Position numbers and translations under genes: made by a program. Shown piece by piece: positions 22,150-30,900 of a stretch of DNA of 64,000 nt. The stretch's first letter is position 1. Every line of letters begins with the position of its first letter. The notes beneath the pieces were generated by a model. That model did not search any database, was not told the DNA's origin, and worked only from the letters and a program-made list of their open reading frames with translations. Origin of the DNA: Motiliproteus sediminis (GTDB taxonomy: Bacteria; Pseudomonadota; Gammaproteobacteria; Pseudomonadales; Balneatricaceae). The stretch lies in NCBI RefSeq assembly GCF_017912535.1, contig NZ_JAERQK010000001.1, forward strand, positions 620,001 through 684,000, in the 5' to 3' direction.

Positions 22150-22247
22150 GGTTGGGTCATTTAATCCGAGCCTCACCAAACAAGTGAGTAACTACCCAGC
22201 TCGCAACGAGGTTGTCAATAAAATAACGCGACTGATAGGAGCCATTT

Positions 22248-23525
22248 ATGGCTGATAAAAAAGCATATCTGAAGGTAGACGGCATCGACGAAACCATTGA
22301 GCTGCCAGTGCTACACGGCACTGAAGGCCCGGACGTTGTTGACGTACGCGCCCTGGTCAGCAAAGGACTGTTCACCTACGATCCTGGTTTCATGTCTACA
22401 GCGGCTTGCGATTCTGCCATCACCTACATCGACGGCGGAAAAGGAATCCTGCTGCACGGCGGTTACCCCATCGACCAACTGGCTGAAAAGTCAGACTACA
22501 TGGAAGTCTGCTACCTGCTGCTGAATGGTGAACTGCCAAACGCCGAGCAGAAAGAGAAGTTCGTAAGCACGGTTAAAAACCACACCATGGTGCACGAACA
22601 GCTGAGCCATTTCTTTAACGGTTTCCGTCGTGACGCTCACCCCATGGCCATCATGTGCGGTGTGGTTGGCGCCCTGTCTGCGTTCTATCATGACTCTCTC
22701 GACATCGATAACGAGCATCATCGCGAAGTCTGCGCCTACCGTCTGGTTGCCAAAATCCCGACCATTGCGGCCATGTGTTACAAGTACTCTCTGGGCCAGC
22801 CGTTCATGTTCCCGCGCAACGACCTGTCGTACGCTGAGAACTTCCTTTACATGATGTTCGGCACTCCGTGCGAGGAGTACAAACCCAACCCTGTTCTGGC
22901 CAAGGCGATGGATAAAATCTTCATCCTGCACGCCGACCACGAGCAGAACGCTTCCACTTCTACCGTACGCTTGGCTGGCTCCTCTGGCGCCAACCCGTTT
23001 GCCTGTATCGCCTCCGGCATCGCGGCCCTGTGGGGTCCGGCTCACGGTGGTGCCAACGAAGCGGTACTGAACATGCTGGAAGAGATCGGCGATGCCGACA
23101 ACATTCCAGAGTTCATCGCCAAAGCTAAGGATCCCAACGACCCCTTCCGCCTGATGGGCTTCGGTCACCGGGTTTACCGCAACTTCGACCCCCGCGCCAA
23201 GGTGATGAAAGTCTCCTGCGACGAAGTACTGAAGGAGCTGGGACTGGAGAACGACCCGCTGCTGAAGATCGCCAAGCAACTGGAACAGATCGCACTGGAA
23301 GACGAATACTTCGTCGAGCGCAAACTGTACCCGAATGTCGACTTCTACTCCGGCATCATTCTGAAGGCGATCGGTATCCCTACCAATATGTTTACCGTCA
23401 TCTTCGCGCTGTCACGTACCATCGGCTGGATCTCTCATTGGAACGAGTTCCACTCCAGCCCCAACAAGATCGGCCGTCCGCGCCAGCTGTACACCGGTCC
23501 GACCATGCGCGACTATCCGGGCTAA
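22248..23525 (+). CDS. gltA: Citrate synthase (type II)
   Basis: A 425-aa enzyme that condenses acetyl-CoA with oxaloacetate. Length and sequence ([68 protein letters not shown]) fit the hexameric, NADH-sensitive gammaproteobacterial type. Catalytic His and Asp regions are intact. TAGGAG lies 6 nt before the ATG. It is clearly longer than, and distinct from, the 2-methylcitrate synthase at 60982-62112. Confidence 0.98.
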   Translation: MADKKAYLKVDGIDETIELPVLHGTEGPDVVDVRALVSKGLFTYDPGFMSTAACDSAITYIDGGKGILLHGGYPIDQLAEKSDYMEVCYLLLNGELPNAEQKEKFVSTVKNHTMVHEQLSHFFNGFRRDAHPMAIMCGVVGALSAFYHDSLDIDNEHHREVCAYRLVAKIPTIAAMCYKYSLGQPFMFPRNDLSYAENFLYMMFGTPCEEYKPNPVLAKAMDKIFILHADHEQNASTSTVRLAGSSGANPFACIASGIAALWGPAHGGANEAVLNMLEEIGDADNIPEFIAKAKDPNDPFRLMGFGHRVYRNFDPRAKVMKVSCDEVLKELGLENDPLLKIAKQLEQIALEDEYFVERKLYPNVDFYSGIILKAIGIPTNMFTVIFALSRTIGWISHWNEFHSSPNKIGRPRQLYTGPTMRDYPG

Positions 23526-23538
23526 CCCGCCCCTCGCG

Positions 23539-23572
23539 TAAAAAAGGCCGCTATGAAGCGGCCTTTTTTTGT
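23539..23572 (+). terminator. Terminator after gltA
   Basis: Hairpin AAAAGGCCGC / GCGGCCTTTT with loop TATGAA and a seven-T run, 14 nt after the gltA stop. The flanking A-run may also stop the convergent small gene at 23587. Confidence 0.93.
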
Positions 23573-23586
23573 TTGCTCCGGACGGA

Positions 23587-23778
23587 TCAGTCCTCGGTGC
23601 CCGGATGCAGATGGTGCTGGTACTCCTCCACCTGGGTGGTAAGCTCCAGCCACTCATGCAACGATTTCACTCCCAGTGCCTTTGCGGCAATCTGGACGCC
23701 TTCCATCAACTCTTCGCCATCCCAGTCCTGCAGGATTTCCGCTAGCGATTCGCCAGCATTCGATTGTTGATCAGCCAT
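23587..23778 (-). CDS. Small acidic protein, unknown function (63 aa)
   Basis: I do not recognise it. The ATG giving MADQQSNAGESLAEIL is chosen because GAGG lies 6 nt before it; a further in-frame ATG four codons upstream overlaps that site. The protein is acidic and looks helical (LAEILQDWDGEELMEGVQIAAKALGVKSLHEWLEL, read in parts) with a His-rich end (YQHHLHPGTED). No membrane segment. It sits 29 nt downstream of rlmKL on the same strand, so it is probably co-transcribed with it. Confidence 0.65.
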   Translation of the reverse strand: MADQQSNAGESLAEILQDWDGEELMEGVQIAAKALGVKSLHEWLELTTQVEEYQHHLHPGTED

Positions 23779-23807
23779 ACCTAACCTCATTGAGTATTGC
23801 TTACAGT

Positions 23808-25976
23808 CTAGTCAGGGTGGCGAATTTCCCAACATTGATGAATGCGGCTGTTGCGCGCAAAGTCCTTGTCCAGTGTACGCGGAGTAACGTCAGTGATATC
23901 GAACGCAGCCAAGGCATCATAATCGAGCTTAAACCGCCGCAGGTTGTTGGAAAACACCAGCAACCCGCCAGAGGCCAACAGAGCCATAGCTCCCTCGATC
24001 AGCGCGACATGATCGCGCTGAACATCAAGCACCCCCTGCATCCGCTTGGAATTGGAAAAACTGGGCGGGTCCATGAAAATCAGATCGAACTGGCCACTCT
24101 CCGTTTGCAGCCAGCGCAACACATCCGCCTGCACCGTTTGATGCAGCTTGTCGCCCAAGCCGTTCAGTGCAAAATTTTTACGCGCCCACTCGAGATAGGT
24201 ATGAGACAGGTCGACACTTACTGAACTGCGTGCCCCACCAAGCGCTGCATGAACCGTCGCCGCCGCTGTGTAGCTGAACAGGTTGAGGAAGCGCTTGCCG
24301 CCGGAGTTCTGACCCAGCCACAATCGGATCGGACGATGGTCGAGAAACAGTCCGGTATCCAAATAGTCATGCAGATTCACCAGCAACCGCGCTGCGCCCT
24401 CCTCAACGTCAAAGAACTGTTCGCGCGCATCCTGGCGCTGATACTGCGACTTACCGCTCTGGCGGCGCCGTTCTTTGAGCACCACATGGTCTGCCGGCAC
24501 TGCCAACACGGAGGGAACAACCGCCATTACTTCCTGCAGCCGCTCCATAGCCTTGACCGGATCGACCGATGCCGGTGCGGCATACTCCTGCACATGCACC
24601 CAGTCGCCGTAACGATCGATGGCCACCGCGTATTCCGGCATATCGGCATCATAAACCCGATAACAGCTGATACCCTCTTTGCGTGCCCACTTGTCTAAAT
24701 TACGCAGGTTTTTACGAAGGCGGTTGGCGAACATGCTGTCCACTGCCGCGCCCTCACCCGGCTTAGCATCAGAGCGAGCGGACCGAATAACCCGTTCCTC
24801 TTCAACGCGAAACAGCAGCAGCTTGCTTGGAATCGCGCCGTTAAACAGCTTGTACTGTTTGACGGCCCGCAAGCCGACAGCCTTACCCAGCTCGGGGTTA
24901 CCGGTAAAGACACCGACCTGCCAGCCCGTAAAATGGCATTTCAGCGCCTCACCCAGATGCTGATAGAGGTAGGTAATGACCGGAACGTCAGAAAGTCGCT
25001 CACCATAGGGAGGGTTGGTCAGTAGCAGCCCTGTGGGTAGCTCAGCTTTATGGGTCAGCGGCTTGAGCTCAGCCAACTCCCGCTGACTAACCCGAATAAA
25101 ACGCTCAAGCCCTGATCGCTTGATATTGCCGCGTGCCGCGTTGACCGCATCCGGGTTGGCATCATAGCCGTGAATCTCCAACGCTCCTGCGACCAGCGCC
25201 TGGTCACGCTGTGCGGCGGCCTCTGCCCTCAGCGCCTGCCAGGCCTGGTTGTCATGACCCAGCCACCGCTCAAAGCCAAAGCGGCGACGTTGCAACCCGG
25301 GAGCGATATCAAGCGCGATCTGTGCCGCTTCAACCAGCAGGGTTCCCGAACCACACATGGGGTCGATAAAGGGCCGCCCCTCTGCGGCCAACTGCGGCCA
25401 ATCACAGCGATAAAGCAATGCGGCAGCCAGATTCTCTTTTAACGGCGCGGCAGCACCCGCGGTGCGATATCCGCGCCGGTGCAAACTGTCACCTGACAGG
25501 TCGAGGCTCACCTGGGCCTTACCCTTATGCAGATGCACCTGTATCCGCAGATCGGGCATATTTTTATCAACCGACGGCCTCTGGCCGGTTTCGTCACGGA
25601 TCTGGTCAACAATCGCGTCCTTGACCTTCAATGCACCGAAATGGGTGTTGCGAATACCCCGTCCCATCCCCTTGAAATCAACCGTGAGCGAGCCGCTGGG
25701 GCGCAAGTGGTCAAGCCATCGGACCTGCTGAACGCCAGCATAAAGGCCATCAGCATCGTTGAGCTCAAACCGAACCAGCGGCATCAAAACCCGGTTTGCC
25801 AGACGTGACCACAGGCAGACGCGATATGCCACTGACAAGTCTCCGTCAAAATAGACGCCGGCAACGGTCTGTTTGCTGCTGTGGCAGCCCAGTCTGCCCA
25901 GCTCCTGCTGCAGCAGATCCTCCAACCCTTTGGGACAGGTGGCAAAATAGGCGTGTTCGGGTGTAGGCGTGGTCAA
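23808..25976 (-). CDS. rlmKL: Bifunctional 23S rRNA methyltransferase RlmKL
   Basis: A 722-aa fusion that makes m2G2445 (RlmL part) and m7G2069 (RlmK part) in 23S rRNA. A THUMP RNA-binding domain (about 45-155) precedes the RlmL domain, with DPMCGSGTLLVEAAQIALD and the catalytic NPPYGERLSD. The C-terminal RlmK domain has FLNLFSYTAAATVHAALGGA and FMDPPSFSNSKRM. Size is close to E. coli RlmL (702 aa). It likely shares a transcript with the 63-aa gene downstream. Confidence 0.96.
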   Translation of the reverse strand: MTTPTPEHAYFATCPKGLEDLLQQELGRLGCHSSKQTVAGVYFDGDLSVAYRVCLWSRLANRVLMPLVRFELNDADGLYAGVQQVRWLDHLRPSGSLTVDFKGMGRGIRNTHFGALKVKDAIVDQIRDETGQRPSVDKNMPDLRIQVHLHKGKAQVSLDLSGDSLHRRGYRTAGAAAPLKENLAAALLYRCDWPQLAAEGRPFIDPMCGSGTLLVEAAQIALDIAPGLQRRRFGFERWLGHDNQAWQALRAEAAAQRDQALVAGALEIHGYDANPDAVNAARGNIKRSGLERFIRVSQRELAELKPLTHKAELPTGLLLTNPPYGERLSDVPVITYLYQHLGEALKCHFTGWQVGVFTGNPELGKAVGLRAVKQYKLFNGAIPSKLLLFRVEEERVIRSARSDAKPGEGAAVDSMFANRLRKNLRNLDKWARKEGISCYRVYDADMPEYAVAIDRYGDWVHVQEYAAPASVDPVKAMERLQEVMAVVPSVLAVPADHVVLKERRRQSGKSQYQRQDAREQFFDVEEGAARLLVNLHDYLDTGLFLDHRPIRLWLGQNSGGKRFLNLFSYTAAATVHAALGGARSSVSVDLSHTYLEWARKNFALNGLGDKLHQTVQADVLRWLQTESGQFDLIFMDPPSFSNSKRMQGVLDVQRDHVALIEGAMALLASGGLLVFSNNLRRFKLDYDALAAFDITDVTPRTLDKDFARNSRIHQCWEIRHPD

Positions 25977-26355
25977 GGTGAGCTTCCTGAGCGGGTATGT
26001 ATCAAGCCGCGGATGATAGCATCAAGAACGAATAAAACCGATTGCTGCGCGGCAGCGTGAAGATCTCGCGAGTAGTCCCAAGCTTTGTATTAATTATTTT
26101 CACGCGTTTGCAATTATTGACAAGCGAGGCTCAACGTACTGTTTTCATGACTTTTTTATTACTGAATTAAACAAGGAATGGCCCAACGGCAAACAAACGG
26201 TCGTTCGATTGGGTCGACAGCGCTCGGCTAATTAGATACAAGAAAAGAGCTGAGACCTGATCAGCCATGCGTTAGGCGGTGCGCCGCCAGCAGTTCTCGC
26301 CGCATGTATAGACCGAGTTAATAAAGATCACTAGAACAAACGAGGCTATAACTGA
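25977..26355. promoter_or_regulatory. Long region upstream of rmf
   Basis: A 379-bp gene-free stretch between divergent rlmKL and rmf. It is AT-rich at 26080-26180, with TTGACA at 26117-26122, and contains a GGCGG-TGCG-CCGCC hairpin near 26275-26288 and a GCTGA...TCAGC hairpin just before it, in what would be the rmf leader. rmf is known for stationary-phase and stringent control with an unusually stable mRNA, so leader structure is plausible. I see no further gene. Confidence 0.45.
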
Positions 26356-26562
26356 ATGAAGAGACAAAAACGCGATTTAACATCACGTGCCTATGTACGG
26401 GGATACCGTGCCGGGCGAGCAGGAAAATCCAGAGATCTGTGCCCCACCGAAGTCAACCAAACCCGCGAACAGTGGATGAGTGGCTGGCGTCAGGGTCGAT
26501 CGGACTATTGGGATGGCTATCAAGGCGTATCAGGTTTGCATTGCGCACCGACCATTCCCTGA
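26356..26562 (+). CDS. rmf: Ribosome modulation factor
   Basis: A 68-aa basic protein matching RMF: MKRQKRDLTSRAYVRGYRAG, then GRAGKSRDLCP and REQWMSGWRQGRSDYWDGYQG. RMF binds the 30S subunit and drives formation of inactive 100S ribosome dimers in stationary phase. It is a little longer than the E. coli protein (55 aa) because of a C-terminal tail. It stands alone with its own terminator. Confidence 0.95.
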   Translation: MKRQKRDLTSRAYVRGYRAGRAGKSRDLCPTEVNQTREQWMSGWRQGRSDYWDGYQGVSGLHCAPTIP

Positions 26563-26585
26563 CACCGTCATTTTTCAGGAGTAGA

Positions 26586-26618
26586 AAACAAAGCCCGCTT
26601 GATGCGGGCTTTGTTTTT
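26586..26618. terminator. Bidirectional terminator between rmf and pyrD
   Basis: Hairpin AAACAAAGCCCGC / GCGGGCTTTGTTT with loop TTGAT, T-run on the plus side and A-rich on the other. It lies between the convergent rmf and pyrD stops and can serve both. Confidence 0.9.
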
Positions 26619-26623
26619 GGCCG

Positions 26624-27643
26624 TCAGGCACGGCCGGCAATCGCACCGGCTGCTTCGGCGATCAGCGGCGGTCCGCGATAAATGAAGCCGCTGTACAGCT
26701 GGATCAGTGACGCCCCTGCGGCGATCTTTTCGCGCGCCGAATCGCCATCGGCTATACCTCCCACCCCGATGATGGGCAGCGCCCCCTGCAAGGCATCTGC
26801 CAGCCGGGCAATCACATGAGTGGACTTGCCACGTACCGGATCACCGCTCAAACCGCCCGCTTCCCCCGCGACGCTGGAATGCTCAACGCCTTCACGCGAC
26901 AGAGTGGTGTTGGTTGCGATGACTGCATCCAGCTCATGCTGGCGCAAAGCCTGAGCGACCAGGTCGATCTCTTCATCGCTCATGTCCGGCGCAATTTTCA
27001 CCGCGATAGGCACGTAGCGACCATAAAACCGGGCCAGGCGCTGCTGCTCCGTTTTCAGTGCAGCCAATAATTCGTTCAGCGACTCGCCAAACTGCAGGTT
27101 CCGTAATCCGGGGGTATTGGGCGAGGACACATTGACAGTCACGTAACTGGCGCGACTGTAGACTTTGCGCAGACAGAGCAGGTAATCCTCGGTGGCGCGC
27201 TCCACCGGGGTATCGAAGTTCTTGCCGATATTGATACCCAGCACGCCGTCGAAACGACTTTTATCGACCTGTTGCAGCAGGTAGTCCACACCCTTGTTAT
27301 TAAAGCCCATGCGGTTAATGATCGCGCGCCGCTCGGGGATCCGGAACAGGCGCGGCTGAGGGTTGCCCGGCTGCGGACGGGGCGTCACCGTGCCGACCTC
27401 AATAAAGCCAAAACCAAGGGCAGCCAGCCCGTCTATGTGCTCGCCGTTTTTATCCAGACCGGCAGCCAGACCGACTGCGTTGGGGAAGGTGATACCCATG
27501 ACGCTCACCGGCGCATCCACGCGCTTGCAAAGCAGCTGGCTGAGACCGGTCAACTCCAGCGCATCCAGACCGCGCAACGAGAGGCTATGTGCTGTTTCCG
27601 GTTGAAGACGAAACAACAGGGACTGCAGGGTGGAATAGTTCAT
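26624..27643 (-). CDS. pyrD: Dihydroorotate dehydrogenase (quinone)
   Basis: A 339-aa class 2 enzyme of pyrimidine synthesis that oxidises dihydroorotate to orotate with FMN and ubiquinone. The ATG giving [20 protein letters not shown] is chosen because GGAG lies 8 nt upstream; the N-terminal helix is the membrane-associating part of class 2. FMN and substrate motifs are [29 protein letters not shown]-like [10 protein letters not shown] and the catalytic serine in [12 protein letters not shown]. Confidence 0.96.
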   Translation of the reverse strand: MNYSTLQSLLFRLQPETAHSLSLRGLDALELTGLSQLLCKRVDAPVSVMGITFPNAVGLAAGLDKNGEHIDGLAALGFGFIEVGTVTPRPQPGNPQPRLFRIPERRAIINRMGFNNKGVDYLLQQVDKSRFDGVLGINIGKNFDTPVERATEDYLLCLRKVYSRASYVTVNVSSPNTPGLRNLQFGESLNELLAALKTEQQRLARFYGRYVPIAVKIAPDMSDEEIDLVAQALRQHELDAVIATNTTLSREGVEHSSVAGEAGGLSGDPVRGKSTHVIARLADALQGALPIIGVGGIADGDSAREKIAAGASLIQLYSGFIYRGPPLIAEAAGAIAGRA

Positions 27644-27705
27644 CGACAAGGCTCCGGCAAATTCAGCTGCGGATTATACGCAAAGCCTTTAGCGATGCTA
27701 ACCGG

Positions 27706-27927
27706 TCACGCGATTTTATCGATCCGTTGAAACTTTCCGGCCGAGTCATAGCTGATCGAGAAACTACCGTAAATCCCATCACGCCCGACGTAGGGCCGCA
27801 GTAACGCAGCGGGAAAGCGCACCCGGCGGCCATCCCTGGCGCGACAGGAAACAGCGCCGGCCTCGCCCCGGTAGTAACGCAGGTACTCGTCAGGCGAAAT
27901 ACGGATATCAACGATAATCTGCTGCAC
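27706..27927 (-). CDS. DUF2835 family small protein
   Basis: A 73-aa protein resembling the DUF2835 family: IDIRISPDEYLRYYRGEAGA-like start (VDIRISPDEYLRYYRG), then RARDGRRVRFPAALLRPYVGRDGIYG and a C-terminal SYDSAGKFQRID. A GTG start at 27927 gives the usual family length; a longer reading would overlap the end of gdhB. No strong ribosome-binding site is visible, so translation may depend on gdhB, whose stop is 31 nt upstream. Function unknown. Confidence 0.7.
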   Translation of the reverse strand: MQQIIVDIRISPDEYLRYYRGEAGAVSCRARDGRRVRFPAALLRPYVGRDGIYGSFSISYDSAGKFQRIDKIA

Positions 27928-27958
27928 GACTCGAACTACTGTATTGGACCGGAGATAC

Positions 27959-30900
27959 TCAGGAGGCGCTGCAAGGGAGTTCGCAGCGTTCAGCCAGTTC
28001 AGCAAGTTCCCGGGTAGCTACGGTAAAGATCGCGTAGTCGGGTTCTTCCTGCTGTTTAAGGTCCGCCAGCATAGCCAGCCAGCGTTCGACCGGCAAGCGG
28101 TTACACTCGCTCCATTGGCGAAAACACCCGGCGACGCCCTGTTCGCGGGCGCAGCCGATAATGGTTGTGGCCAGCGAACGAACATGCACATCGATCTCAT
28201 CCCGATAGGATTCTCGCGCTTTAGCTTGCCAGCTACTGGTGACCCGCAGGCCATCCACCTGTCGTGAAAACCAGAACACATCCAGCTGCTCGCCAATCAT
28301 GCAGTAAACCTCCACCACATCACTCAATTCAGCGCCGGTTTCCTTTGCTACTTCAATAATGGCAAGCCCTACATAGAGCCCGTCCACGCTGGCCAACTGC
28401 CGCGCCAGGGGATCCGGCACGCCAGCCTGATTGAAAAAATAAAACCGGTCACGCCACTTCTGCGCCAGCCCTCCCTGCAACCACTCGCCCAGATTCTCGG
28501 CCAGTTCCCGCATCGGCGCTGCAAAACGCTCCAGCTCCGCCGGTGTATCCAGTGGCTCACCGCGGCTACGTAGCAGCCAGCGCCCTGCACGCCTGACCAG
28601 CCGTTGTAGTTCACTCATCATCCGCAGCTGCACTTCGGCATCGATAAGATTATCCAGCGCCTCGATCTCCGCCCACCAGTGCGGCATGCGATAGATGGTG
28701 CGGGCAACCATATACGCCTGCGCAGCGCCGATCAACGAGGCACCGGCCGAGCCCCGCATGCGCGACACGAAAGTCACTCCCATATGGTTGACCAGTTGAT
28801 TGGCCAACTGCGATGCAATCAGCTGTTCGCGCAACCGATGGCTGGTCAATGCGTGCGGATAGTCGCGCGCCAGACCTGCAGGGAACGCCGCTGCCAGCGC
28901 GTCATTCATCAACGGATCATCACTGACCGCCGCAGTCGCCAGCGCCTCTTTCAGCTCCGCTTTGGCGTATGCCACCAGTACTGCCAGTTCGTTACGCGTC
29001 AGGCTTTGGCCCTGTTGCTGCCGCACCTCCAGCTCATCATCGGCGGGGATCGCTTCCAACTCTCGTTCCAGCAATCCACGCTGCTCCATCTGCGAAATCA
29101 GATGACGATATTCGATCATCCGCTGCCTGCACTGCTGATCGGCAATACTGATCGCCTGGGTTTGCCGATAGTTGCTCTCCAGCACCAGCTCGGCAATCTC
29201 GTCGGTCATGGCGCGCAACCGCTGGTTGCGTTGTTTGACGGTGAGATCACCACGCTCCACCAGTGCATCCAGCATGATTTTGATATTTACCTCGTGGTCG
29301 GAACAATCAACGCCACCGGCATTGTCAACAAAGTCACTGTTACAAGCCCCACCAGCAAGGCTGAATTCGGTCCGAGCCCGCTGGGTCATACCCAGGTTGC
29401 CGCCCTCGCCCACCACCTTGCATCGCAGTTGGCTAGCATCAACACGCAACGCGTCGTTGGCCTTGTCGCCAACATCTACGTGGGTTTCAGCACCACTTTT
29501 TACATAGGTACCGATACCCCCGTTCCAGAGCAGGTCCACCGGCGCCTGAAGCAGCGCGTGAATCAACTCGGTCGGTGCCATCTGCTTTGCCTGCAACCCG
29601 AACCGTCGCTGCATCTCTGCGGAGATCGGGATCGATTTGGCTGTACGATCAAACACCCCGCCGCCGCTGGATATCAGCCCGCGGTCGTACTCATCCCAAC
29701 CGGCCACCGCCTTGAACAGTCGCTGACGCTCGGCGAACGCTGCAGCGATATCCGGTTCAGGGTCAACAAACAGGTGGCGGTGATTGAAAGCCGCTACCAG
29801 CTGGATACAGGGCGACAGCAACATGCCGTTGCCGAACACGTCCCCGCCCATATCGCCAATACCGATTACAGTGAAGGGCGTACGCTGGATATCGACGCCA
29901 CGTTCACGAAAATGGCGCTGAACCGATACCCAGGCGCCACGAGCCGTGATCCCCATTGCCTTGTGGTCATAGCCTTCACTGCCACCGGAGGCGAACGCAT
30001 CCCCAAGCCAAAAGCCATACTGTTGCGCCAGTTCGTTGGCAATATCAGAGAAGGTTGCCGTGCCTTTGTCGGCCGCCACCACCAGATAGGGATCATCACC
30101 ATCATGACGCACAACATCAGCAGGGGGGACCACTTCGCCAGCTACCAGATTATCGGCAAGGTCCAGCAGGCCACCGACAAACTCCCGATAACTGGCTATC
30201 CCCTCATGCTGCCGTTGGGACGGCGTCAGTCCGTCCAGCGACCGCTTACAGACGAAACCACCCTTGGCTCCGACCGGCACAATGACCGCATTCTTGACCT
30301 GCTGTGCCTTGACCAGCCCCAGCACTTCGGTGCGATAGTCTTCGTTGCGATCAGACCAGCGCAGCCCGCCACGGGCCACTGGGCCATTGCGCAGATGGAC
30401 CCCCTCGGTCTGCGGCGAGAACACAAAAATCTCGGAATAAGGTACTGGACGCGGCAGCTCGGCGATTGAGCGGGGGCTGAATTTGAACGCCAGACAGCGC
30501 TTGAAATTGCGGTCGGCATCACGCTGATAGTAGTTGGTGCGTTCGATGGCACAGAGCTGTTGCAGATAGCGCCGCAGGATTCGGTCCTGGGTCAGGCTTT
30601 CCACGCCGTCGATCGCTTTCTCAAGCGCCGCCACCAGTTTGTCAGCAGCCTCTTGGCTGGCAGATTCAGGCTCAAACCGCGCATGGAACAACCTGACCAA
30701 CCGCCGGGTGATCGATTGCTGCTGTCGCAGGGCGGCGGCAATCGCCGCTTCACTAAAGGCAAACCCTGTTTGCTTCATGTAAGCGGCCATGGCACGCAGT
30801 AGCACCACTTCGCGCCAGCCCAACTGAGCGCCCAGCACCAAACGGTTAAAAGAGTCGCTGTCCGCCAACCCCTGCCAGATACACTGAAACGCTTCTTCGA

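Larger units (their letters stand above)
21822..22247. promoter_or_regulatory. Divergent sdhC / gltA control region (426 bp)
   Basis: No supported gene lies here. The region carries the promoters of sdhCDAB (leftward) and gltA (rightward), so one regulator could act on both. A perfect dyad TAGACCAATGGTCTA lies at 21986-22000 and a gltA-directed sigma-70 promoter at 22122-22149. The rest shows no strong structure. Confidence 0.7.

Noticed and set aside
28679-30469. A 596-codon plus-strand frame opposite gdhB
   Set aside because: Antisense shadow of a well-conserved enzyme; composition is typical of reversed coding sequence (rich in His, Gln and Arg).
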